A stretch of DNA of 7,313 nt from an uncultured Planctomycetaceae bacterium (GTDB taxonomy: Bacteria > Planctomycetota > Planctomycetia > Planctomycetales > Planctomycetaceae): contig CAIJTL010001532.1 of NCBI GenBank assembly GCA_903823545.1, positions 1-7,313 of the forward strand, written 5' to 3'. The notes under the pieces were generated by a model. That model ran no database searches, was not told where the DNA came from, and was given only the letters and a program-made list of their open reading frames with translations. Positions 1 to 7,313 of this stretch are shown here, piece after piece. Each line of letters begins with the position of its first letter. Positions within the stretch are counted from its first letter, which is position 1. The position numbers and the translations under genes were made by a program.

Positions 1-155
1 AAGTCTCATTGAATCTTCAGCAGATTATTGACTTGGTCTACGCCCGGGGCCGGTACGTTAAATTGAGCTATCAGACAGATCCCGAACCAGCCTTCTCGCC
101 TGACGACTCAGCTTGGGTGGACCAACTGTTGCGTGAGCAAGGACGACGACATTGA
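1..155 (+). CDS. C-terminal end of a DUF4058-like protein (partial)
   Basis: A reading frame is open from the left edge (first full codon at base 3) to a TGA at 153-155 and gives about 50 residues. The visible tail contains [20 protein letters not shown], then [19 protein letters not shown]. From memory this matches the C-terminus of DUF4058 proteins, which end in a 'LQ..LD..YDR..Y...IDY' strand, a 'P.LSPEDAAW' turn and a final 'LLRE.G.R' helix. DUF4058 is a family of unknown function, around 250 residues long, found in cyanobacteria, planctomycetes and Chloroflexi. The N-terminus lies outside the window, so length and start cannot be judged. The next gene lies downstream on the same strand with a gap of only 35 bases, so the two could share a transcript, although no functional link is known. 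The coding call is fairly firm; the family name is recognition by eye. Confidence 0.68.
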   Translation, partial: VSLNLQQIIDLVYARGRYVKLSYQTDPEPAFSPDDSAWVDQLLREQGRRH

Positions 156-190
156 TCCCGAATCACGTCCAAAACCATCGGACTTTTCAA

Positions 191-1627
191 ATGACCAACT
201 CACACTCCCGAAGAACGTTTCTCGCCGACTTCGGCCTCGGCTTCACCGGTTTAGCACTCGGGGCGATGCTCGCGCAAGACGGCGTATTGAAAGCCAACGA
301 GCCCGATGCTTGGCTGCCGCCTAATGGGCAGCCTCACTTCACACCGAAGGCGAAGTCTGTGGTGTGGCTCTTTATGAACGGAGGAGTTTCGCACGCGGAG
401 TCGTTCGATCCAAAACCGGAGATGACCAAGTACGCGGGCAAGTCCATCAGCGAGACGCCTTACGCGGATACTCAAGATCCCAAGCGGCTCAACCGTCGTG
501 AGGTCGCGTTCAACGTCGAACTGCGTCAGAAGATTTATCCATTACAGGTCGGCTATCGAAAGTACGGCGACAGCGGCATCGAGCTGAGTGATTGGGTGCC
601 TCACATGGGAAGTTGCATCGACGACATCGCCATCGTGCGGTCGATGTGGACCACCGACGACAACCACGGAGCACAGACTCAATTCCACTCGGGCCGCCAC
701 ATGCTCGACGGTGAGTTCCCAACGCTCGGAGCTTGGGTGCATTACGGATTGGGCTCGCTTAACGACAACTTGCCCCAGTTCATCTCGATGGGCAATCGCG
801 AGTACTGGAACGCCAAAGACGGTCACTACCTCGGCCCTGCTCATGATGCCGTGCCGATCCGCATCGATCCCAATAACCCGCTCGATTACGGCAAGCCTTC
901 GAACGGTCAGTCGATCGACGAGCAACAACTCAGCTTCGAACTGGCTAGCCGACTCAATCGCTTGAAAGCCATTGAATACCCGAACGACCCCGCGCTGCTG
1001 GCTCGCATCAAGGCGTATGAGCTGGCTTTCCACATGCAGACTTCGGTGCCGGAAGCACTCGGCTTTCAGACCGAGACGCAAGCGATTCAAGAGATGTATG
1101 GCCTCGATGATCCGGCCACGAAGAGCTTCGGATCGCAGATGCTGGCGACTCGCCGTCTGATTGAACGCGGAGTGCGATTCATCCAAGTCCAACATGGAGC
1201 TGGCGGTGCCGGAGCATGGGATGCTCATGGCGGTTTGAAGGCGAATCACACTGCCAACTTCAAAGCGGTCGATAAGCCGATCGGTGGACTTCTGAAGGAT
1301 CTGAAGCAACGAGGTCTGCTTGATTCGACGATCGTCATCTTCGCGACCGAATTCGGACGCACGCCCGCCTCACAAGGGACCGACGGGCGCGACCATCATC
1401 CGTATGGATTCTCTGTGTGGATGGCCGGCGGCGGCATCAAAGGCGGCATCGCTCACGGAGCCACCGACGGCATCGGCTTCCATGCCGTCGAGAACCGCCA
1501 CTATGTGACCGACATCCATGCCACGATCCTCAAGCAACTCGGCCTCGACTCGCGCAAGCTCGAGATCCCTGGCCGCAAGCGACTCGACATCGATCACGGC
1601 AAACCGATCGATGAGATCATTGCGTGA
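191..1627 (+). CDS. DUF1501 domain protein (sulfatase/alkaline phosphatase-like), Tat-exported
   Basis: This 478-residue protein has the normal length and layout of the planctomycete DUF1501 family, which belongs to the alkaline phosphatase/sulfatase fold. Its substrate is not established. The start is set at ATG 191 because it places a twin-arginine motif, SRRTFL (residues 6-11), and a hydrophobic stretch (12-28) at the N-terminus. A TTG 39 bases earlier would overlap the preceding stop codon and bury the signal. No clear Shine-Dalgarno precedes ATG 191. Family motifs in order are [15 protein letters not shown] (62-76), [12 protein letters not shown] (157-168), WDAH (343-346), EFGRTP (387-392) and GRDHHPYGF (399-407), then a GGGIKGG turn. 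The C-terminus ends in [14 protein letters not shown], typical of the 480-residue subfamily. The Asp that usually follows GGPSH/Q is Glu70 here. DUF1501 genes often follow a DUF1549/DUF1553 gene; this one follows a DUF4058-like gene. Tat export and metal binding are inferred. Confidence 0.93.
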   Translation: MTNSHSRRTFLADFGLGFTGLALGAMLAQDGVLKANEPDAWLPPNGQPHFTPKAKSVVWLFMNGGVSHAESFDPKPEMTKYAGKSISETPYADTQDPKRLNRREVAFNVELRQKIYPLQVGYRKYGDSGIELSDWVPHMGSCIDDIAIVRSMWTTDDNHGAQTQFHSGRHMLDGEFPTLGAWVHYGLGSLNDNLPQFISMGNREYWNAKDGHYLGPAHDAVPIRIDPNNPLDYGKPSNGQSIDEQQLSFELASRLNRLKAIEYPNDPALLARIKAYELAFHMQTSVPEALGFQTETQAIQEMYGLDDPATKSFGSQMLATRRLIERGVRFIQVQHGAGGAGAWDAHGGLKANHTANFKAVDKPIGGLLKDLKQRGLLDSTIVIFATEFGRTPASQGTDGRDHHPYGFSVWMAGGGIKGGIAHGATDGIGFHAVENRHYVTDIHATILKQLGLDSRKLEIPGRKRLDIDHGKPIDEIIA

Positions 1628-1640
1628 GTCCAGGGTCGGT

Positions 1641-1665
1641 AAAAGAAACCTCGCGCCCGGCGCGA
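1641..1665 (-). terminator. Putative intrinsic terminator of the ligA transcript
   Basis: In the gap between the convergent DUF1501 and ligA genes lies the inverted repeat TCGCGC-CCG-GCGCGA (1651-1665), a perfect 6-bp GC stem with a 3-base loop. Read on the minus strand, the hairpin is followed by GGTTTCTTTT (1650-1641), a T-rich tract, about 40 bases past the ligA stop. No such tract follows on the plus strand, so it fits leftward termination better. The T tract is interrupted and the stem is short, so this is only a candidate. Confidence 0.42.
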
Positions 1666-1705
1666 CAAACCAAGAGGCCGACGAGTTCACACTCAACCGA
1701 ACAAG

Positions 1706-3811
<2,106 letters not shown>

Positions 3812-3836
3812 TCAGGGATTCCAGCCCCAAACGATT

Positions 3837-3917
3837 TTGAACCGCAGAGGACGCAGAGATCGCTGAGAAAATCCAAAAAAATGAACCTCTGCGATCTCCG
3901 CGTTCTCTGCGGTTCAA
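3837..3917. repeat. Long imperfect inverted repeat (31-bp arms), dispersed-repeat-like
   Basis: The left arm at 3837-3867 (starting TTGAACCGCAGAG) and the right arm at 3887-3917 (its reverse complement also starts TTGAACCGCAGAG) match at 28 of 31 positions around a 19-base A-rich loop. Both strands would fold into a strong stem-loop. The right arm covers the TGA stop (3916-3914) of the SGNH hydrolase, so the repeat begins exactly where that gene ends, and it lies in the 138-base gap before ligA. Motifs of the type ACCGCAGAGG-CGCAGAGA recur between genes in many unrelated bacterial genomes, which suggests a mobile or dispersed palindrome; that comparison is from memory. It may also stabilise the 3' end of the upstream message or reduce read-through into ligA. 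Short open frames through it are Arg/Ser-rich and unlikely to be genes. Confidence 0.8.
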
Positions 3918-4864
3918 TTCCTAAGCCGCTCCGGTAAGACCCGAGCCATTTCAATCAACATCAATCGGCGAATCGCGTCGTATCCGCGGTCGTGCGGGTC
4001 TTCGAGGTTGTCGTAGTACCAATAGGTCGGGTCTGCCTTTTGATAATGTCGATGCCAAAACTGGCGGCAATGAATTCCGTGTCCGAGAAATAGATCGTGG
4101 ATGTTGACCAACTCCACGTCATCGAACTTTTCCGCGCAGCGAGCCAAGACATCGTTGTACGCCTTCAGTACCGCAAGTCCTTCCGGCCAGCGCGGCAGGC
4201 CCGCATTGATCGCGTCGCCATCTTCATCGGTCGGATCGTAGATGTTCGCCAAGAAGAAATGGCAACCTCCCGGAAACCGTTCCCGCATTACCGTCAACAT
4301 CCGATCAAGCCGCTCTTCAAAGTTCGTAATCCAGGGTTGAGCCTCCGCCAACCTCGCGCCGTACATCGCCCCTTCACGCGGCGGCGTGCGACCGTAGTTG
4401 TGAATGACGTCGTTGCCTCCGACGGTCATCACGAAGAGCCCGAACGTCTGGTCGTCGTGCTGAGGGATCTTCGGAAGCAAGTAATCGACTTGTTCCAACG
4501 AGGTTGAACCCGAAAGAGCGATATTCAGCGGCGTGAGATTCGGCAGCACGCGAGACAAGTTGAGATTCGCTAGCTCCGGAAACTCATCGCTCGGATTCGC
4601 AACCAAGCGATCAAAGTATGAGTGTCGAGCGGATGCGCCGAAGCCTGCCGTCATGCTGTCGCCAAAGCCCACTAACTTCACAGGCCGATCCGACCACACC
4701 TTTTCAAAAGCCTGCCGATCCACCAACGGTCCCGCCGGTCCACGTCCAATCGGGTGATACAAATAGAAATGGAGATAGAACCCCGCCGCTGCGAAGATGA
4801 TCGCACCGATCGAAAGCAGCACGACCAACCGACGCACCCCCGTCTTCGTCTGTGTGATCGTCAT
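3914..4864 (-). CDS. Membrane-anchored SGNH/GDSL-family hydrolase
   Basis: This 316-residue protein belongs to the SGNH hydrolases, serine esterases and deacetylases acting on lipids, acylated sugars and similar esters. Residues 11-34 form a hydrophobic segment after basic residues (VRRLVVLL...), so it is probably an N-terminal anchor with the enzyme outside the cytoplasmic membrane. Block I is GFGDSMTAG (66-74) with the likely nucleophile Ser70. Block II is the Gly in ALSGST (Gly119). Block III is GGND (149-152) with oxyanion-hole Asn152. Block V is EDPHDRGY (288-295), with His291 as the likely base. The usual DxxHPN pattern is altered: the acid would be Glu288 or Asp289, and PN after the His is DR. 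The start ATG overlaps the stop of the preceding gene in ATGA, and AGAGG lies nine bases upstream. The stop codon is inside the inverted repeat. The substrate cannot be told from the sequence. Confidence 0.9.
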   Translation of the reverse strand: MTITQTKTGVRRLVVLLSIGAIIFAAAGFYLHFYLYHPIGRGPAGPLVDRQAFEKVWSDRPVKLVGFGDSMTAGFGASARHSYFDRLVANPSDEFPELANLNLSRVLPNLTPLNIALSGSTSLEQVDYLLPKIPQHDDQTFGLFVMTVGGNDVIHNYGRTPPREGAMYGARLAEAQPWITNFEERLDRMLTVMRERFPGGCHFFLANIYDPTDEDGDAINAGLPRWPEGLAVLKAYNDVLARCAEKFDDVELVNIHDLFLGHGIHCRQFWHRHYQKADPTYWYYDNLEDPHDRGYDAIRRLMLIEMARVLPERLRN

Positions 4865-5154
4865 CTTGATGTGCCTCTACTTTTCCAAAATCTTGCAACA
4901 CAAGCCCAACAGAAAGCCGCCAATACGCACAAAAAAGCCGCCAACACACTCCAAATCCAAGGTTCCAGTAGAATCAGGTAACTTCGATATTCCGAATCTG
5001 AGAAGCTCAAAAGGATCGTGGCGCCATCAACGGTCACGTTGACAAACTCATATGAACTCATCGTCCTGAAGATTATTGCCAGCCTCCAACCCACCAAGCC
5101 GCAAGTCGCTAGTCCCGCGATGATCGACAGACCAGTCGCCACATCCCGCAGCAT
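4861..5154 (-). CDS. Small two-helix membrane protein, function unknown
   Basis: This is a 97-residue protein I do not recognise. It has two predicted transmembrane segments, roughly residues 7-29 and 61-86. A polar loop of about 30 residues joins them, and the tail is basic (ARFWKSRGTSR). The second helix is rich in Trp, Cys and Ala. I chose the ATG at 5154-5152 because AGAGG sits six bases before it. An in-frame ATG at 5172, six codons earlier, has only GCGGA directly abutting it. The stop TGA overlaps the start of the SGNH hydrolase in ATGA, which argues for translational coupling and for the gene being real. It lies 30 bases after the stop of the other small membrane gene (12 if the longer start is used). 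It may be an accessory of the hydrolase, but no function can be assigned. Confidence 0.72.
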   Translation of the reverse strand: MLRDVATGLSIIAGLATCGLVGWRLAIIFRTMSSYEFVNVTVDGATILLSFSDSEYRSYLILLEPWIWSVLAAFLCVLAAFCWACVARFWKSRGTSR

Positions 5155-5160
5155 GACACA

Positions 5161-5165
5161 CCTCT
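5161..5165 (-). promoter_or_regulatory. Ribosome binding site deciding the start of the 97-residue membrane protein
   Basis: AGAGG on the minus strand is followed by the six bases TGTGTC and then ATG (5154). It lies inside the longer reading frame that begins at 5172, so it favours the internal start over the upstream one. Confidence 0.5.
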
Positions 5166-5184
5166 GATTCATTCCGCTGGTGAT

Positions 5185-5472
5185 TCATTCTACGGGCTGA
5201 TTCTTTTCCCGTTCCGCAAGCGTCTGCCGCCGATCTTGAGTCATTGCGGCGAAACCAAGCAGCAACGTCGCCCCGACTTCGAACGCGATGATTTTCCCCA
5301 CATGACGATTGAACTGTTTGGCCGCTGGAGCCGACTGGTCTCCAAAGACGGAAGCGACCATTGCCAAAATCGTCATGATGAATAACACCGAAGAGCACGC
5401 AGTCAGTTGGAAAAGGATGCTCGCCCGCTTCGGTGGCGGATACGGAGTCGGCTCGGTCTGATCTTGATCCAT
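5185..5472 (-). CDS. Small two-helix membrane protein, function unknown
   Basis: This 95-residue protein has no family that I recognise. A Pro/Gln-rich cytoplasmic-type head (MDQDQTEPTPYPPPK) is followed by one hydrophobic segment (about 18-43), a loop containing GDQSAPAAKQFNRHVGK and a second segment (about 61-77). The tail is charged (TQDRRQTLAEREK). The start is ATG 5472, with GAGGA eight bases upstream; a TTG five codons earlier would contain part of that site. It is the first visible gene of the leftward cluster that continues into the second small membrane protein and the SGNH hydrolase. Similar size, two-helix layout and close spacing suggest that the two small proteins work together. 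Base composition and codon use look like those of the neighbours. Confidence 0.68.
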   Translation of the reverse strand: MDQDQTEPTPYPPPKRASILFQLTACSSVLFIMTILAMVASVFGDQSAPAAKQFNRHVGKIIAFEVGATLLLGFAAMTQDRRQTLAEREKNQPVE

Positions 5473-5734
5473 TCGATCGTTCCTCAAAGAAATTCTTCGT
5501 TCGACAGCGTCGGGATACTAATCTCGCAATTTGCCAATGATCTATCGTCATTCCGGCAAGCATCACAAATTTCTCTTCAAGCAATCGAACTCTGATCCTT
5601 TTTCGATGCTCAGCTAGGATGTCGCGGCCTCATTGAATATCGTGCCCCCTTGTTCGTGCCGATAGGAATGTCCCACTGCGGGCGTTGGGCGGCTAATTGA
5701 AAATCTGAATTGAGACATCGTGAGACCTGAGTTC
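5473..5734. promoter_or_regulatory. Divergent intergenic region, presumed promoters for both directions
   Basis: This gap of about 260 bases separates the leftward membrane/SGNH/ligA cluster from the rightward DUF1501 gene. It is the only place where promoters for both could lie if the cluster starts here. I searched both strands for -35/-10 pairs with 16-18-base spacing and found none convincing. I saw no credible reading frame, tRNA or riboswitch-like fold. A weak dyad (CCAATGA...TCATTCCGG, around 5533-5555) is the only symmetric element noted. Confidence 0.35.
5481..5485 (-). promoter_or_regulatory. Ribosome binding site of the 95-residue membrane protein
   Basis: GAGGA on the minus strand lies eight bases before ATG 5472. 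It overlaps the alternative TTG start at 5487-5485 and so decides for the ATG. Confidence 0.5.
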
Positions 5735-7099
5735 ATGACACGACAACAGCCAGATCAAACCGGTTGCGCTTCTTATCGGCTTCTCGCGCGAATGAGTCGG
5801 CGGCAGGCGTTGCGAGTTGGTGTATGCGGAGCACTCGGATTGTCGCTCAGCGATTTGTTGCGGCGTGAAGCACGCGCCGGATCGAAGAAAGACGGCCCGG
5901 CGAAGAGCATCATTCACCTCAATTTGGGTGGCGGCTTTGCTTCGCAGGAGTCGTTCGATCCGAAGCCGGAAGCGCCGGCCGAGTATCGTGGGCCGTTCAA
6001 TGTCACGAAGACAAAAACCGGCGAACTCTTCAGCGAGCACTTCGGCCGCATGGCTCAGGTCGCCGACAAGTTCACGGTCGTGCGATCGTGTCAGTGCCGC
6101 ATCCCCGATCATGGGCTGGCGACATATCACCTCTTCACCGGTTACTTGCCGACGACGGTGATCGACTATCCGCAGATGGGAGCGGTCGTCTCACAACATT
6201 TCGGCCCGCGCGAGAACATGCCGGCTTACGTTGCGGTGCCGAATCAAAACGGCTTCTCGGGCGGGACGGGATACCTCAGCAGCAAGTTTGGAGCGTTTCA
6301 GCTCGGAGCCGATCCGGGGGACTCCGGCCCGTTCCGCGTGAAGGATTTTTCGTTGCCCGCCGGTCTGACGATGGAGCAACTCGAACGCCGACGTGTCGCA
6401 CGGCAGATCGTTGAGCAGCGGCTTCGCAAACTCGATGGCGATGTCGATCAGCTCAACACGCAGGACGAGTTCTTCGCTCAAGCGCAGACGTTGCTGACGT
6501 CGCCGAAAGCTCAAGCCGCGTTCTCGCTGAACGACGAGCCGGAGCACATTCGCAAGCTGTACGGCACCGGCTATCGGCTGAAAGCTCGCAACGCACCGGC
6601 GGCGGTGAACGAGCGGTTGCTGTTGTCGCGGCGGCTGGTCGAGGCGGGCGTGCGGTTCGTCACCATCGACTACGGCGGGTGGGACAGCCACTCGAACATC
6701 AAGTTGGACTTCGAGGACAAGGCTCCGCCGCTCGATCACGCGATCGCCGGTTTGCTGACGGACCTCGATCAACGCGGCTTGCTCGACAGCACACTGGTGA
6801 TGATCACCTCCGAGTTCGGTCGCACGCCCAAGGTCAACAACGACAACGGCCGCGATCACTGGGCCAGGTCATACTCGATGATCCTGGCCGGCGGCGGCAT
6901 TCAACGCGGCCTGATCTACGGAGCCTCCGACGCCACCGCCAGCGAACCCGCTCGTGACCCAGTGCCGCTCGAAGATTTCCTGCACACGGTCTATCACCAA
7001 TTGGGCATCAACGCGGATGAAGAACTGCTGGCGTTCGGCACTCGGCCGATCGAGATCGTCAACGGCGGGAAGCTTGTGAAGGGTTTGATCCAGTCGTAG
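5735..7099 (+). CDS. DUF1501 domain protein (second, divergent paralogue), probable Tat substrate
   Basis: This 454-residue DUF1501 protein belongs to a shorter branch than the first one in the window. From ATG 5735 it has a 20-residue lead, then SRRQAL (21-26) and a hydrophobic stretch VGVCGALGLSLSDLL (28-42), a twin-arginine-like signal. Starts at GTG 5720 or ATG 5792 (directly before SRRQ) are also possible, and none has a strong ribosome binding site. Motifs are GGGFASQESFDPKP (65-78), YGGWDSHSN (313-321), SEFGRTPK (359-366) and NGRDHWARSYSMILAGGG (371-388), followed by a GLIYGASD turn. The C-terminal part resembles other family members closely. The first motif is unusual: where relatives read GGPSQ/H-x-D it reads GGFASQE, so the Ser and the Asp are replaced by Ala69 and Glu72. 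No DUF1549/DUF1553 gene adjoins it. The substrate is unknown, and activity is uncertain given the altered motif. Confidence 0.92.
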   Translation: MTRQQPDQTGCASYRLLARMSRRQALRVGVCGALGLSLSDLLRREARAGSKKDGPAKSIIHLNLGGGFASQESFDPKPEAPAEYRGPFNVTKTKTGELFSEHFGRMAQVADKFTVVRSCQCRIPDHGLATYHLFTGYLPTTVIDYPQMGAVVSQHFGPRENMPAYVAVPNQNGFSGGTGYLSSKFGAFQLGADPGDSGPFRVKDFSLPAGLTMEQLERRRVARQIVEQRLRKLDGDVDQLNTQDEFFAQAQTLLTSPKAQAAFSLNDEPEHIRKLYGTGYRLKARNAPAAVNERLLLSRRLVEAGVRFVTIDYGGWDSHSNIKLDFEDKAPPLDHAIAGLLTDLDQRGLLDSTLVMITSEFGRTPKVNNDNGRDHWARSYSMILAGGGIQRGLIYGASDATASEPARDPVPLEDFLHTVYHQLGINADEELLAFGTRPIEIVNGGKLVKGLIQS

Positions 7100-7123
7100 G
7101 ACGGGCGGCTCGCCTGTCGTTTT
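7100..7123 (+). terminator. Putative intrinsic terminator of the second DUF1501 gene
   Basis: Immediately after the TAG stop lies GACGGGCG-GCT-CGCCTGTC (7100-7118), an 8-bp stem with one G-T wobble and a 3-base loop, followed by GTTTT (7119-7123). The T run is short, but position and fold fit a rho-independent terminator. The sequence also resembles GACAGGCG..CGCCTGTC palindromes that, from memory, are common between planctomycete genes, so it may be a copy of a dispersed repeat. Confidence 0.5.
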
Positions 7124-7137
7124 GCCAATTGCTTTGC

Positions 7138-7142
7138 AGGGA
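7138..7142 (+). promoter_or_regulatory. Ribosome binding site for the right-edge reading frame
   Basis: AGGGA lies eight bases before GTG 7151. It is the main reason to place the start of the truncated frame there rather than at ATG 7163. Confidence 0.4.
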
Positions 7143-7150
7143 CCGCAAAT

Positions 7151-7313
7151 GTGATCAACGATATGACGCGACTTGTTTCTGGGCTTCGTCAGCAGCTTCC
7201 AGCTCCGATTGCTATATGCAAAGAAGCGATAATTGCCACAGATGGCGACCTGCAACGGGCGTACGAAATCGTCGTCCACCGACTCGTAATTGATGTAGCT
7301 AATCGAACTGGAG
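7151..7313 (+). CDS. Partial small protein with UBA/EF-Ts-N-like module (3' truncated)
   Basis: The frame starting at GTG 7151 stays open to the right edge (54 codons, no stop). It is preceded by AGGGA at eight bases; ATG 7163 is the alternative start. The product contains LVSGLRQQLPAPIAICKEAI and then ATDGDLQRAYEIV. This follows the pattern of the UBA-like N-terminal module of elongation factor Ts (LR..TGA....CKKAL.EA.GD...A), including the Cys-Lys pair and the GD turn before the last helix. A real tsf gene would normally read TGAGMMDCK and lie next to rpsB, so this is more likely a small protein reusing the module. It begins about 50 bases after the DUF1501 stop and beyond the terminator-like hairpin. 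Codons ending in T (CTT, GTT, TCT) look more frequent than in neighbouring genes, though the stretch is short. Confidence 0.5.
   Translation, partial: MINDMTRLVSGLRQQLPAPIAICKEAIIATDGDLQRAYEIVVHRLVIDVANRTG

Noticed and set aside
152..190. TTG start at 152 for the first DUF1501 protein, adding 13 residues
   Set aside because: It would overlap the stop of the preceding gene and put a polar segment before the SRRTFL signal. ATG 191 gives a standard Tat leader.
542..1309. Long minus-strand open frame (255 codons) opposite the first DUF1501 gene
   Set aside because: It lies wholly within a well-supported gene in the opposite direction, and its His/Arg/Val-rich product has no recognisable motif. 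It is a by-product of GC-rich codon use.
5048..5584. Minus-strand frame of 178 codons overlapping both small membrane genes
   Set aside because: Its product is polar and Arg/Ser-rich. The two overlapping frames give clear two-helix proteins with ribosome binding sites and the ATGA link to the hydrolase.
6191..6859. Minus-strand open frame (222 codons) opposite the second DUF1501 gene
   Set aside because: It is complementary to conserved family motifs of the real gene, and the composition is typical of an antisense shadow.

Overview
The window looks like chromosomal DNA of a member of the Planctomycetota. It carries two DUF1501 (sulfatase/alkaline phosphatase-like) proteins with twin-arginine signal sequences, a family greatly expanded in that phylum. 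It also holds the C-terminal end of what looks like a DUF4058 protein. There is no 16S rRNA or other decisive taxonomic marker, so the phylum call rests on gene content.

Layout, left to right. (1) The end of a DUF4058-like gene (+) is cut by the left edge. (2) The first DUF1501 gene (+) follows after a 35-base gap. (3) A short convergent gap contains a hairpin that fits a terminator for the leftward genes. (4) A leftward (minus-strand) cluster follows. In transcription order it is a 95-residue two-helix membrane protein, a 97-residue two-helix membrane protein, a membrane-anchored SGNH/GDSL hydrolase joined to the previous gene by a 4-base ATGA overlap, and the NAD-dependent DNA ligase ligA. 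A 31-bp-arm inverted repeat sits between the hydrolase and ligA and runs into the hydrolase stop codon. (5) A gap of about 260 bases separates this cluster from (6) the second DUF1501 gene (+), which is followed at once by a terminator-like hairpin. (7) The right edge cuts a short rightward reading frame. It has a good ribosome binding site and resembles the UBA-like N-terminal module of elongation factor Ts.

Functional picture. LigA is the housekeeping replication and repair ligase. The SGNH hydrolase and the two small membrane proteins probably form an envelope-associated unit of unknown substrate that is read towards ligA. The two DUF1501 proteins are probably exported by the Tat system. 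Neither has the DUF1549/DUF1553 partner that often precedes such genes, so both look like stand-alone copies here. I found no CRISPR array, tRNA, rRNA, transposase, integrase or phage gene. I see no convincing new multi-gene system. The most unusual items are the inverted repeat, the small-membrane-protein/SGNH cluster, the altered active-site motif of the second DUF1501 protein and the partial UBA-like frame at the right edge.
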